NCBI RefSeq assembly: GCF_040720935.1 | Contig: NZ_JBFDAE010000014.1 | Location: 1 to 64,000, forward strand | DNA: 64,000 bases | Direction of reading: 5' to 3' | Origin: Jejuia sp040720935 | Lineage (GTDB): Bacteria > Bacteroidota > Bacteroidia > Flavobacteriales > Flavobacteriaceae | Part shown: piece after piece, positions 55,668-64,000 of the stretch | How the letters are laid out: every line of letters begins with the position of its first letter | How positions within the stretch are numbered: the first letter of the stretch is position 1 | Position numbers and translations under genes: made by a program | The notes under the pieces: model-generated | Databases searched by the model: none | Seen by the model: the letters and a program-made list of their open reading frames with translations, nothing else | Told to the model about the DNA's origin: nothing

Positions 55668-58127
55668 CTATTGTTTAAGGGTGAAATGGTTTTTGATAAC
55701 CCTGCCATCTTGCAATTTTACTGAGAACCAATAGTCATCAGGGGGTAATATTTGCCCGTTGAGCATGCCATCCCATCCATCGCCAAGAGGATTTAATTCT
55801 TTCATTAGTTTACCATATCTATTATAAATTAAAATTTTGGTGTTGGGTTGAAACATACCTGAAATACCATCAACTTGCCAAGTATCATTTTTACCATCAT
55901 TATTTGGTGTGAAAAATTTGGGAAACCCAATTACGGAAACACTATCAAATTTAGTACCACAATTATTTTTTATATCCTTTACAGCTACTGTGTAAATACC
56001 GGGTTTCACATTTTCAAACACATGACTATCTTGATAATCTTTATATATTGAATTGTTTGGATTGAGCAAACTATACTGATATGTTCCTTCTCCAGAAACG
56101 TTAACCGTTATCATATTGTTTTGTGATGCATCAATAATATGTATCGCTTCAAAAGTTGCAGTATTAGAGGGGGCTACAGTTATGGTTCTATCTTTTATGC
56201 ATCCTGTATTCTTATTGGTGACAGTAACTTTATAATTCCCTTCACTATTAATTTGGATGGTATAAGTTTGCGCTCCGTTATCCCAATTAAACGAATAATC
56301 TGCAAGATTGGTAGTGTTTAAACCTGCATTGATAGGAACAGTATCTGGAAAGAAGTTGGTACAATAATAGGTCAGTTCTTCTACCTCTATATCCGGTAAC
56401 TCGTTAACGGTAAGCGTAATTTCGCTGATACCATAACAATTATTATCGTTTTCTACTCTTGCGTAGATAATTTGAGCATAAGGAATTTCGTTGGTATAGG
56501 AAGCATTTAAGGCATTTTGTTCCAATAATGCATCTTCATAAGTTTTATAGTAGCTCATATCTAATCCCGCGGGAAGGCCAGTTGTAATAGCTGAATTTGC
56601 ATCTGCTAAATTGAAGATATGCAAACCGTCTTCTGTGCCATCATCATCACAAGTAACTAGTGCGGTGTCGAACGCATCTGTAACACTAACACTTAGGGTT
56701 AATTCAGCATTGTTTTTACAAGATGTATTATCATTAATTATTTCAACATAAATAGTTTGAGGATTACTCGTATTGGGAAAATTTTCTGGGTGCATTATTT
56801 CTAGTGGTCTTCCGGAATCTGTATAGAACTTTGTTGAAAATCCAGTTAGTCCAGAAGTTAAAGCATCATTTGCTTCCGTTAGGTTAAACAGCGTAATGCC
56901 ATCTAAAACCCCATCTTCATCGCATTGCAACATAGTATGATCTGTTCTGTTGGGCACCGGATTTACTGTTAGTTTCAACGAGGTTACACTTTTACAATCT
57001 ACGTTTGAAGCATCTTCAATTCTCACAAAAATTTCCTCTGAAAAAGGTGTGTTATTGTAATATGAATCTGGTAATTGTGTTCCTGGCGTATTAAATTCCG
57101 CTCCTGTAACTGTACTATGATAGGTAATATTGAAGTCTGATAAACTCTGTCCGCTTAAAATTTCAGCATTTTTACTGGATAAGGTAAAAACAGTTCTACC
57201 GTTTGTGTTATCGCCATCGTCAAAATTATCACAAAGGATATAGTCTAAGGGTTCTGTAAAAGGAGGTCCAATATTTACAGTAAGGGTAAATTTAGATAAT
57301 TCGAAACAACCGGTAATAGTATTGGTTATTCGCGTATGGATAGTCTGTGGGTTAGACGTATTTGTAAAAGGGCTCGTGAGCGCATCGATGCCTATATTTG
57401 CATCACTCTCACTGGCATGATATGTAATGGAAACATCTTTTTGTGAGCCTCTAATAGCATTGGTGTTTGTATCTAGGTTAAATGTTGTTAACCCATCATC
57501 AAAAGGAGCGGTTACATCACAATCTTCCATATTTAAAGGAACTCCTGAAGTTGTAGCTTCATTAGAGGGAGGAGAAGAAAATGTTGCTGTTCCAGTCCAT
57601 TCCAAAGAAAAAGCACTTTGGCCGACAGGTCTGTCTATGACTATAAAATAGGTTTCACCTGCCTGTGCATCAATCCATCTTACAAAACTGTTTCCATCTG
57701 CTCCAGGGCCTTCAGAAGTATCTGTAGAAACCGCATTCATACCCGTAAAATTACTCGTTAAATTTGCGTTTGAAGGGTTTGTTGTAGAACACCTTATTGC
57801 TTGACCAATGGCACTACAAGATACATTAGGGCCGAATACAAAAAAGTCGTAATCCTCATTAATATCAGTACTTTCTGGTTTTAATGTAAATCCAAGCGTT
57901 CCTGTTGTAACGGTTGTTACTTTTAGCCAAACACTATTGTTTTCTTGTCCAAAACATGCATTGCTTCCAAATAATTCTTGGGTTCCTGCGCCATTAACAT
58001 CAAGGTTAATTTGGGAATTCCCGCAGGCAATTACTGCATCAATACAATCTGTTGGCTCTTGAGCAGAGATAAAATTAAAAAGCAAACCGAAATTTACTAG
58101 AAGTATAAATTTTAAATTTGAATTCAA
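55668..58127 (-). CDS. Secreted T9SS type B protein with PPC-like N-terminal domain and four modules
   Basis: An 819-residue secreted protein. Signal peptide to about 22. The N-terminal domain (about 23-185: DCIDAVIACGNSQINLDVNG, NNSVWLKVTTVTTGTLGFTL, DYDFFVFGPN, GETYFIVIDRPVGQSAFSLEW) is a beta sandwich like bacterial pre-peptidase (PPC) domains. Four of the Cys/Asp modules follow (about 198-580), then PKD-like segments (VPINAGLNTTNLADYSFNWD, NVSGEGTYQYSLLN) and the type B sorting domain (KFFTPNNDGKNDTWQVDGIS, GWDGMLNGQILPPDDYWF). The last 420 residues correspond end to end with the neighbour at 58132-60852. It starts four bases after that gene's stop and is probably translationally coupled. 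Confidence 0.9.
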   Translation of the reverse strand: MNSNLKFILLVNFGLLFNFISAQEPTDCIDAVIACGNSQINLDVNGAGTQELFGSNACFGQENNSVWLKVTTVTTGTLGFTLKPESTDINEDYDFFVFGPNVSCSAIGQAIRCSTTNPSNANLTSNFTGMNAVSTDTSEGPGADGNSFVRWIDAQAGETYFIVIDRPVGQSAFSLEWTGTATFSSPPSNEATTSGVPLNMEDCDVTAPFDDGLTTFNLDTNTNAIRGSQKDVSITYHASESDANIGIDALTSPFTNTSNPQTIHTRITNTITGCFELSKFTLTVNIGPPFTEPLDYILCDNFDDGDNTNGRTVFTLSSKNAEILSGQSLSDFNITYHSTVTGAEFNTPGTQLPDSYYNNTPFSEEIFVRIEDASNVDCKSVTSLKLTVNPVPNRTDHTMLQCDEDGVLDGITLFNLTEANDALTSGLTGFSTKFYTDSGRPLEIMHPENFPNTSNPQTIYVEIINDNTSCKNNAELTLSVSVTDAFDTALVTCDDDGTEDGLHIFNLADANSAITTGLPAGLDMSYYKTYEDALLEQNALNASYTNEIPYAQIIYARVENDNNCYGISEITLTVNELPDIEVEELTYYCTNFFPDTVPINAGLNTTNLADYSFNWDNGAQTYTIQINSEGNYKVTVTNKNTGCIKDRTITVAPSNTATFEAIHIIDASQNNMITVNVSGEGTYQYSLLNPNNSIYKDYQDSHVFENVKPGIYTVAVKDIKNNCGTKFDSVSVIGFPKFFTPNNDGKNDTWQVDGISGMFQPNTKILIYNRYGKLMKELNPLGDGWDGMLNGQILPPDDYWFSVKLQDGRVIKNHFTLKQ
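56370..57535 (-). repeat. Four coding modules
   Basis: Encoded modules start DCDVTAPFDDG, LCDNFDDGDNTNG, QCDEDGVLDG and TCDDDGTEDG. The last two are the counterparts of the two modules in the next gene upstream (QCDEDGIVDG and VCDEDGSDDG). Confidence 0.8.
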
Positions 58128-58131
58128 AGAG

Positions 58132-60852
58132 TTAATATTTTAAAGTAAAGTGATTTTTGTAAATCCTTCCGTCCTGTAATTTTACAACAAACCAATAATC
58201 ATCAGAAGGGAGTCTTTGTCCATCAAAAAGTCCGTCCCAACCCTCAGAAAGCGGACTTAATTCTTTAATGAGCTTGCCATGTCTATTATATATAGATATT
58301 TTAGTTTCGGGTTGAAATTCTTTTGATATCCCATAAACTTGCCAAGTATCGTTATAGCCGTCATTATTTGGTGTGAAAAATTTTGGAAAACCTATAACCG
58401 CAACATTATCTTTTATTGTACCACAATCATTTTTAATATCTCTAACAGCTACCTCATAAAAACCGGGTTTTACATTTTCAAAAAAGTTGCTGTCTTGAAA
58501 CGGGGCGACAATGGTTTTATTATTATCAATGAGCTGGTATTGGTATGTGCCGTCGCCTTCAACAAAAACCACGATACTATTATTTTGAGTTGCATCGTCC
58601 ACTTTAAAGGATGTTATGGTAGCAATACTGGAAGGCGCAACGGTAATTGTTCCAACATTGGAGCAACCCGTAACGTTATCAGTAACCGTAACGGTATAGC
58701 TGCCAACTGCATTTACCTGTATTTGATATCCGTTATCACCAGTTGACCAGCTATAGGTATAATCAGAAATATTGGTACTATTTAAACCCGCATTGATAGC
58801 AATTGGTTTTGGAAAGAAATTTGTGCAGTAATATTCTGAGCTAAGAGCTTCAATATCAGCTAGGGGATGTACTGTAAGCGTAACTTCGCTAATCCCATAA
58901 CAATTATTTTCATTTTCTACCCTGGCATAAATAATTTGCGACATTGGGGTTGTATTCGTGTAAGTGTCTCCTAAGTCATTTTGCTCCAGCAAGGCATCAT
59001 CATAAGTTTTAAAAAACGAAATGTCCAATCCAGGTGGTAATCCGTTTACTATAGCACTATTTGCGTCTGTTAAGTTAAAAACATGCACACCGTCATCTGA
59101 TCCGTCTTCGTCACAAACGGCAATTTCTGTGTCAAAAGAATCTGTTCCGCTAACATCTAAAATTAACTCAGAATTACTGGTACAAGATGTAATAACATTG
59201 ATAACTTCAACATATATAGTTTGTTGATTTGTAGTATTCGAAAAATTCTCAGGATCTGTTATTTCATTAGTTCTTGCAGGGTCTAGATAAAATTTGGCAG
59301 TCGAGGTTGTTTCTCCTCCGGTCAATACATTTTCGGCTTCTTTCAGATTGAACGCTGTGAGGCCGTCAACTATGCCATCTTCATCACATTGAAACATTAA
59401 ATGATCGAATGCTTCTGGGTTGGGATTAAAATTTACAAATGCTTGACCTTCAATGGCGCAATCTCCATTATTAGGGTCAATATATACTTTATAATGTCCT
59501 GCTTTTGTTACTTCTAAATCAAAATTGGTATGAGATAATGGATTACCATCTAAAGTCCAAATATAAGTAGCTCCGGGGAGGTTTACAGATTCTAAAGTGT
59601 AAGAGCCCTGATCGCAGACGTCAAGATTAATAGTGCTTTTACCATTTTTAATAATATCTATTTGAGTGTTGAAAAAAGATACTATAAATGGTGGTAGCCC
59701 TTGAGAAGAAAGCGCAGGAGAAAGGTTAACGGCATTATGTCTATAATTACATGATGGGCCAATTTCGTTAGGGTCTTCAATGACACCCAAACCAGATAAT
59801 CCGTTATTATAGCTGGAACTCGTCGCTCTATAGATTTTTCCATTAGGACCCAATTGTAATGCTCCTCTGTAGGATTCACGTTCATCTATTGTTATTTCTG
59901 ACTGTTGTAGTAAAGCCTCTCTAAAATCAAATTGCGTAAGAGCCGCAAAATGATTGGACGGATTGTTGTGGTTTTCCCAATCATCACGGTCAGAAAAATT
60001 ATTTGATGAATTCACATAAAGCAAATTACTATCAGGAGAAAATTCTACGCCATATGGAAATGCTGCATTATTCGCTCTATTTATGCTTAGGTTTATTTCA
60101 TTTGAAAGTTTCCCTGTGGAAGCATCAAAATCATAAACAAATAAGCCATCGGTTACATGGGCAGAAGCTACTTTAGTTCCATCTGGCGATAGTTTTAAAT
60201 AGCCACGGGCATCTAATATTCCCGAACCGAAAGTGGTTTTTATCGCTGTGGTATTGATTCCCGTGTTTGATACTTCAAAAGCATGATACGTGTCGTAAAC
60301 ATCAGTTAGGCCATCTTTAGAGGCAAAGGTTAACACCCAGATAGAGCCATCTAAACAATCCTTTATTACTGCGGTTATCTTTTCTGAGCTTATGTTTAAA
60401 AGATTCACATTTTTAACAGTAACGGCTCCCAATCCGCTATCAAGGCTCATATTTACCTCAGAATAGTTTAAACCTTCGTTTATATCATCTAGAAAATTAT
60501 CAACCGTAAAAACATAAAAAACATCAGGGTTTTCGGGTTTGGGAACAATTATGGCAGATTGTGTACTTGAGGAATCTCCAAATAACCCAAAACCATTGGA
60601 CATAACATTATGGTTTTTGTTCCAAATAGTTAGCCCATCGGTATAGAATAATAAATTGCCATTTTCGTCCGATATGCTTGCACAACCTTCTCTGGTACTA
60701 AGTTGTCCGTCAAGAGGGGTTGTAATGCTATTAGTGTCTAAATCAAATTTCAGACCCGCATGCTCCCCAAAATACCAATTAGCGGCTTGTTTTTGGGCAG
60801 ATACACTAAGGGTAATTCCCCATAGAAATACGAATACTGCAATCTTTTTCAT
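58132..60852 (-). CDS. Secreted T9SS type B protein with beta-propeller-like N-terminal domain and two modules
   Basis: A 906-residue secreted protein. Signal peptide to about 19. The N-terminal domain (about 20-395) starts QAANWYFGEHAGLKFDLDTN and continues with GCASISDENGNLLFYTDGLTIWN, LKLSPDGTKVASAHV and GVEFSPDSNLLYVNSSNN, which look like beta-propeller blades. A PKD-like segment (YIWTLDGNPLSHTN) leads to two Cys/Asp modules (about 487-675), then the same PKD-like segments and type B sorting domain as the next gene (KFFTPNNDGYNDTWQVYGIS, GWDGLFDGQRLPSDDYWF). It is the first of the four giant genes, 27 bp after the ABC permease gene, with a possible promoter box in the junction. Confidence 0.9.
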   Translation of the reverse strand: MKKIAVFVFLWGITLSVSAQKQAANWYFGEHAGLKFDLDTNSITTPLDGQLSTREGCASISDENGNLLFYTDGLTIWNKNHNVMSNGFGLFGDSSSTQSAIIVPKPENPDVFYVFTVDNFLDDINEGLNYSEVNMSLDSGLGAVTVKNVNLLNISSEKITAVIKDCLDGSIWVLTFASKDGLTDVYDTYHAFEVSNTGINTTAIKTTFGSGILDARGYLKLSPDGTKVASAHVTDGLFVYDFDASTGKLSNEINLSINRANNAAFPYGVEFSPDSNLLYVNSSNNFSDRDDWENHNNPSNHFAALTQFDFREALLQQSEITIDERESYRGALQLGPNGKIYRATSSSYNNGLSGLGVIEDPNEIGPSCNYRHNAVNLSPALSSQGLPPFIVSFFNTQIDIIKNGKSTINLDVCDQGSYTLESVNLPGATYIWTLDGNPLSHTNFDLEVTKAGHYKVYIDPNNGDCAIEGQAFVNFNPNPEAFDHLMFQCDEDGIVDGLTAFNLKEAENVLTGGETTSTAKFYLDPARTNEITDPENFSNTTNQQTIYVEVINVITSCTSNSELILDVSGTDSFDTEIAVCDEDGSDDGVHVFNLTDANSAIVNGLPPGLDISFFKTYDDALLEQNDLGDTYTNTTPMSQIIYARVENENNCYGISEVTLTVHPLADIEALSSEYYCTNFFPKPIAINAGLNSTNISDYTYSWSTGDNGYQIQVNAVGSYTVTVTDNVTGCSNVGTITVAPSSIATITSFKVDDATQNNSIVVFVEGDGTYQYQLIDNNKTIVAPFQDSNFFENVKPGFYEVAVRDIKNDCGTIKDNVAVIGFPKFFTPNNDGYNDTWQVYGISKEFQPETKISIYNRHGKLIKELSPLSEGWDGLFDGQRLPSDDYWFVVKLQDGRIYKNHFTLKY
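58830..59395 (-). repeat. Two coding modules
   Basis: Encoded modules start QCDEDGIVDGLTAFNL and VCDEDGSDDGVHVFNL. They align without gaps to the third and fourth modules of the neighbouring gene by eye. Confidence 0.8.
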
Positions 60853-60871
60853 CTTTAATTAGCAATGCTAT

Positions 60872-60879
60872 CAAAGATA
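60872..60879 (-). promoter_or_regulatory. Possible -7 box before the giant-gene cluster
   Basis: Read leftward TATCTTTG fits TAnnTTTG and lies between the permease stop and the ATG at 60852, 20 bp before it. No -33 TTG is seen at 19-21 bases, so read-through from the ABC genes is also possible. Confidence 0.4.
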
Positions 60880-61704
60880 TCACAAATCTCGCTTTTTTAA
60901 TAATCGATAGGATAAAAAGATGAATAGGACAGTCCAAGCTAGAACGATTGTTATTTCATACCAATGTACTGCGTAATCGTGTATAAACTCTTTGTTATCA
61001 GGGGCTTTTGAAGCTGCTATTCTTAAAAACGGCACATCAATTAATTTGTAAATTGATTTTAACGGAAAGAAATTTTGAATCTTTGTCGCTATTTCTTCTG
61101 TACTGATTTTCCATAGAATACCATACAATATCCACTCTAAAAGGAATAAAATAAATAAAAATGCTAGAGCAAAAGCAGACCTTTTTACCAACATTCCCAA
61201 TAAAAGACATAAACTAAAAAAACCAATGAGCTTTATAAAGTAAGCAAATAAAAATTCTGTTTCTCTAAAGATAATTCCAAATTCATTATAGCTTGAATAG
61301 TATAGGCCAATACATAAGCTTAATATGAAAATGATTATGGTAGATACGAACGAGAAAAATACAATGGTATAAAATTTTGAAAGGATGAACTCTTTTTTGC
61401 TCAATCCATCAATTAGGTTTTGCTTTATGGTTTTATTGCTGTATTCATTTCCAATCATGCTTACAACTACAATGGCAAAAAACAATTTAAAATGTGCAGC
61501 AAAATAAGTTACCAAGTGCCAAATCAGCGGGAAGTTAAAAACACCCCATTCCCCCAATTCTATGGTAAAATAACCAAAAAAGGGTATTTTAAAAGAGGAA
61601 AGTAGTATGATACAAAGTGGTAATACAAACGATATAAATATGAGTACTTTGCTTGTTTTATTAAGCAATAACTTTTGTAATTCTAAATTTAAAAGACGTA
61701 GCAT
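60880..61704 (-). CDS. ABC-2 type transporter permease
   Basis: A 274-residue inner-membrane protein with about six spans (VLIFISFVLPLCIILLSSF, LFFAIVVVSMIGNEYSNKTI, FFSFVSTIIIFILSLCIGLYY, IGFFSLCLLLGMLV, FALAFLFILFLLEWILYGIL, IVLAWTVLFIFLSYRLL). The EYSNKTIKQNLIDGLSKKEFILSKF segment after the second span is the usual ABC-2 coupling region. With the ATPase encoded 10 bp upstream it forms an export or membrane-modifying ABC system of the lipid/antibiotic-like class. Substrate unknown. Confidence 0.9.
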   Translation of the reverse strand: MLRLLNLELQKLLLNKTSKVLIFISFVLPLCIILLSSFKIPFFGYFTIELGEWGVFNFPLIWHLVTYFAAHFKLFFAIVVVSMIGNEYSNKTIKQNLIDGLSKKEFILSKFYTIVFFSFVSTIIIFILSLCIGLYYSSYNEFGIIFRETEFLFAYFIKLIGFFSLCLLLGMLVKRSAFALAFLFILFLLEWILYGILWKISTEEIATKIQNFFPLKSIYKLIDVPFLRIAASKAPDNKEFIHDYAVHWYEITIVLAWTVLFIFLSYRLLKKRDL

Positions 61705-61714
61705 GGATAGTGGG

Positions 61715-62617
61715 TTATTGGTTGTCGGTTAGTTGCAAAAATTGTTCTTCAAGACTTTCCTTACGCTGTACCAAATGCGTTAAAATAATCCCCTTTTCAA
61801 AAAGCTGTTTGTTAAAATCTTCCGAAGCTAAAGGTTCATTTAAAAAAGCGGTCACTAAATCGCCTTCAGTTTTAATTTTTCCAAAAACAGGATTGTCATT
61901 TAATGCAGCAATCAATTTTTCCTGATTGTTACATTTTAATTCGAAGAAACCGTGACTCGAAATCATTTCGTCAACACGACCAGAATACAATTTCACACCT
62001 TTTCTTAACACCACCACATGCGAACACACTTTTTCGACTTCATCCAATAAATGCGAAGCCAATAAAATAGTGGTGCCCTTGTTGGCAATATCTTTTATGA
62101 TCTCCCTAATTTGATGAATGCCTTGGGGGTCTAAACCATTTGTAGGTTCGTCTAAAATTAAAATTTCTGGATCGTTCAATAGTGCAGAAGCAATGGCCAA
62201 ACGCTGTTTCATGCCTAAAGAAAAAGTTCTGAATTTACTGTCCTTTCGGTCGTGAAGTCCAACTATTTCTAGTTTTTCATCAATTTTACTATAAGCAACA
62301 CCTTTTATTTTGCACACCAATTTTAGGTTTTGGGCAGCCGTCATATAAGGGTAAAAATTAGGTCTCTCAATAATAGCACCTACTTTTTTTAGCGCATCGT
62401 GGGTAGTTGTATTGCCGTCAAACCACTTAAAATCCCCAGCAGTTTTGTTTACAACATTTAATACAATGCCCAGAGTTGTGGATTTTCCGCTACCGTTAGG
62501 CCCTAAAATACCATATATATTACCTTTATGTATTGTGAATGTTAAGTCTTTTACGGCGGTTAAATGGCCAAATTTTTTGGTAAGATTGTTAATTGTTAGA
62601 ATAGGTTCCAAACGCAA
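61715..62617 (-). CDS. ABC transporter ATP-binding protein
   Basis: A 300-residue ATPase partner of the following permease. Walker A GPNGSGKST near residue 37, signature FSLGMKQRLAIA near 133, Walker B LILDEPTNGLD near 155 and the switch His in LLASHLLDE are intact. The C-terminal extension of about 80 residues (KLYSGRVDEMISSHGFFELK...) is the DUF4162-like part common in Bacteroidota ABC-2 ATPases. It is first in its unit and divergent from the kinase-like gene at 62723. Confidence 0.95.
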   Translation of the reverse strand: MRLEPILTINNLTKKFGHLTAVKDLTFTIHKGNIYGILGPNGSGKSTTLGIVLNVVNKTAGDFKWFDGNTTTHDALKKVGAIIERPNFYPYMTAAQNLKLVCKIKGVAYSKIDEKLEIVGLHDRKDSKFRTFSLGMKQRLAIASALLNDPEILILDEPTNGLDPQGIHQIREIIKDIANKGTTILLASHLLDEVEKVCSHVVVLRKGVKLYSGRVDEMISSHGFFELKCNNQEKLIAALNDNPVFGKIKTEGDLVTAFLNEPLASEDFNKQLFEKGIILTHLVQRKESLEEQFLQLTDNQ

Positions 62618-62679
62618 TAATTTTATACCGAAATAAGTTCAGTTTAGTGATTAGTTATAATGTTAAGACGAAGGTGCGG

Positions 62680-62718
62680 TAATTTTGTTACATTAATCCT
62701 AAGAAAACCTTAAATTTG
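62680..62718 (+). promoter_or_regulatory. Possible promoter boxes before the kinase-like gene
   Basis: TAATTTTG (62680-62687) and TAAATTTG (62711-62718) both fit TAnnTTTG. The second ends four bases before the ATG at 62723. Its TTG at 62685-62687 is 23 bases away, slightly longer than usual. Confidence 0.4.
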
Positions 62719-62722
62719 AAGT

Positions 62723-63787
62723 ATGCAAGATTTAAAAATTTCGAAGAAAAAACCATCGTACCCAATTTCAGATAAGTTGGACGCTTATCTTTCTGAATAT
62801 AACAGAAATATAGAGATTCCTATTTATTATGACGATTTATTGCGTTTTCAAGGCGCAATAGAAGTCTATGATAAAGATGACAACGATACGCTTTGGATAA
62901 GGGTTTACTATAGCGAATTTGATAGACAGGAAATAGATTTGGCACTTAAAAAAGTATATGCCATTTTACATTCTGATGGTACCGAAAGTATTTTTTCTTT
63001 TCTGAATGTAGATGCCATAGACTACTGCACATTCGGAAATTCTAAACCTTTCAGAATAAAGATAAGGAATATCCTGAATGATAATTACACCTACTTTTAT
63101 GTGAAAACTGCCGATGCGTCCCGTATTTATGGATTAGAATTGGAGCATATGTTGTCGCCTTATAATTTGAATTTTTTGGTGAGTAATACAACGCTTATTG
63201 AAGAGCATATTGCAGGAGTGCCCGGTGATGTTTTTATTAAAGATATGTTGCCAAATTGTACCAAGGCAGAAAAAGCTCAAATAGCCAAAGAGTTTGTAAA
63301 GTTTAACGAACGCTGTATGATTCGGCTTTTGGGAGATATGAGATCTTATAATTACGTGATTGTGCCCACCCATGATTTTGACCATGTGGTGTATAAAATA
63401 CGTGCTATAGATTTTGACCAACAATCTTACGAAGGGAAATTTAATATCTACCGTCCACAATTTTTTAAGGAAAATTTAAAAATGGTAGAATTGGTTTCTA
63501 CTAGTTTTCATAAATTATCCATAGATCAGTATAAAATAGAAGAACGTTCAATTTTAGTAAAACGCTTGAAAAGTTTTAACGATCGTATTGGGGAACTTTT
63601 GGATTGCATGGTTGATGATACCATTTCTAAGCCCGAAAACATAGATGAATTAAAGATGAAAATATATGATTATGCGCTAGATAAAAAATTTAAAAAATGT
63701 AAATCTATGGGCGAGATATTAAAGCGTGCTTTAGAATTTTTGAAGAATAATTACGAAAGCGTAAATCCTTTAAAAATGAAACCTTAA
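62723..63787 (+). CDS. Conserved protein with kinase-like motif order, unknown function
   Basis: A 354-residue cytoplasmic protein I do not recognise as a named family. The sequence has protein-kinase-like landmarks in the right order: a strand with Lys (TYFYVKTADA, K128), a helix Glu in YGLELEHM (about 139-141), GD-x4-N in LLGDMRSYNYVIV (D205, N210) as in aminoglycoside phosphotransferases, and RAIDFDQQ (D230) at the DFG position. A glycine loop before K128 is not obvious. The C-terminal third is helical and basic. It is divergent from the ABC pair and convergent with the last gene. The kinase reading is inference. Confidence 0.6.
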   Translation: MQDLKISKKKPSYPISDKLDAYLSEYNRNIEIPIYYDDLLRFQGAIEVYDKDDNDTLWIRVYYSEFDRQEIDLALKKVYAILHSDGTESIFSFLNVDAIDYCTFGNSKPFRIKIRNILNDNYTYFYVKTADASRIYGLELEHMLSPYNLNFLVSNTTLIEEHIAGVPGDVFIKDMLPNCTKAEKAQIAKEFVKFNERCMIRLLGDMRSYNYVIVPTHDFDHVVYKIRAIDFDQQSYEGKFNIYRPQFFKENLKMVELVSTSFHKLSIDQYKIEERSILVKRLKSFNDRIGELLDCMVDDTISKPENIDELKMKIYDYALDKKFKKCKSMGEILKRALEFLKNNYESVNPLKMKP

Positions 63788-63793
63788 AGTGGT

Positions 63794-64000
63794 TTAATTC
63801 CAGTTTTCATCAAAGTCTAAACTGTCGTAATCTTCAACATCAAGATCGTCTTCAAACTCGTTAAAGTCACCGTCTGCGTCGGCTTCAAATAGGCGTTCGG
63901 GAGCTTCGTCTGGAACTTGTCCTTGAACGAACATCAAGTTGGGATAATCGTGTCCTTCGGTTTCATCAACAATTTCTGCAAGCTCCACATAAAATAGCCA
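63794..64000 (-). CDS. C-terminal part of a protein running off the right edge, acidic tail
   Basis: The minus-strand frame is open from the stop at 63794 to the window edge, reading WLFYVELAEIVDETEGHDYP at its visible start and ending in a strongly acidic tail (FEADADGDFNEFEDDL, then DVEDYDSLDFDENWN). A GTG at 63986-63988 could start a short protein, but the frame continues upstream, so this is most likely the end of a longer gene. No family recognised. It is convergent with the kinase-like gene, six bases apart. Confidence 0.6.
   Translation of the reverse strand, partial: WLFYVELAEIVDETEGHDYPNLMFVQGQVPDEAPERLFEADADGDFNEFEDDLDVEDYDSLDFDENWN

Noticed and set aside
60880..62617. Type I secretion system for the giant proteins
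   Set aside because: The permease is ABC-2 type, there is no membrane fusion protein, and the giant proteins carry T9SS type B sorting domains.

Overview
The window is a low-GC chromosomal segment from a marine-type member of the Flavobacteriaceae (Bacteroidota). The evidence is the gliding/type IX secretion (T9SS) vocabulary (GldI, T9SS type A and type B C-terminal sorting domains), a FecI/FecR/STN-TonB receptor signalling operon, fused SecDF, Bacteroidota-type promoters (TTG-N19-TAnnTTTG) and several dispersed intergenic repeats of the kind common in this family. I see no rRNA, tRNA, CRISPR array or intact transposase.

Layout. 1-740 is non-coding and repeat-rich, then dnaK. 2931-10657 is a surface-signalling locus: an ECF sigma factor, its FecR-type anti-sigma factor and an STN-containing TonB-dependent receptor, divergent from an operon for a four-repeat lipoprotein, an archaemetzincin-like lipoprotein metalloprotease and a small beta-barrel protein, plus a His/Tyr-rich secreted protein. 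Four copies of one two-box motif with identical 13-nt spacing lie upstream of these transcription units and look like the promoter of this sigma factor. 10762-17007 holds a DUF6588 protein, malate dehydrogenase, a small exported protein and SecDF. 17306-18421 is an AAA_14/DUF4143 ATPase between repeats. 18958-23129 is a leftward envelope operon: DHH phosphoesterase, gldI, cyclophilin-FKBP fusion, lgt and a DUF192 lipoprotein, divergent from ndk.

23854-27250 has two near-identical cold-shock genes separated by a MITE-like element, then DUF721. An accessory island follows, wedged between DUF721 and recF: an intact parDE-type toxin-antitoxin pair with an operator over its promoter, a TPR lipoprotein and a decayed second toxin-antitoxin pair. 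Most of these genes are followed by a related intergenic element, in a cassette-like layout. 28442-34973 is a rightward run: TPR membrane protein, ribH, two small tail-anchored paralogues, mutL, two rhomboid proteases and an EEP-family hydrolase. 35300-38865 holds an M28 peptidase, a TfoX-like protein, a DinB-like exported protein and a T9SS type A cargo. 38932-44737 holds lysA, sucC, DUF1456, a TerB-like protein and uvrB.

44762-60852 is the most striking block: four consecutive leftward genes for very large secreted proteins (1915, 1625, 819 and 906 aa). Each has a different N-terminal domain, then 6, 11, 4 and 2 copies of a roughly 95-residue Cys/Asp-rich module, and a type B (CHU_C-like) sorting domain. 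The two smallest share a duplicated C-terminal block of about 420 residues. An ABC-2 exporter pair lies immediately upstream, then a divergent conserved protein (62723-63787) whose motifs suggest an unrecognised kinase-like fold. The last gene, acidic at its C-terminus, runs off the right edge.
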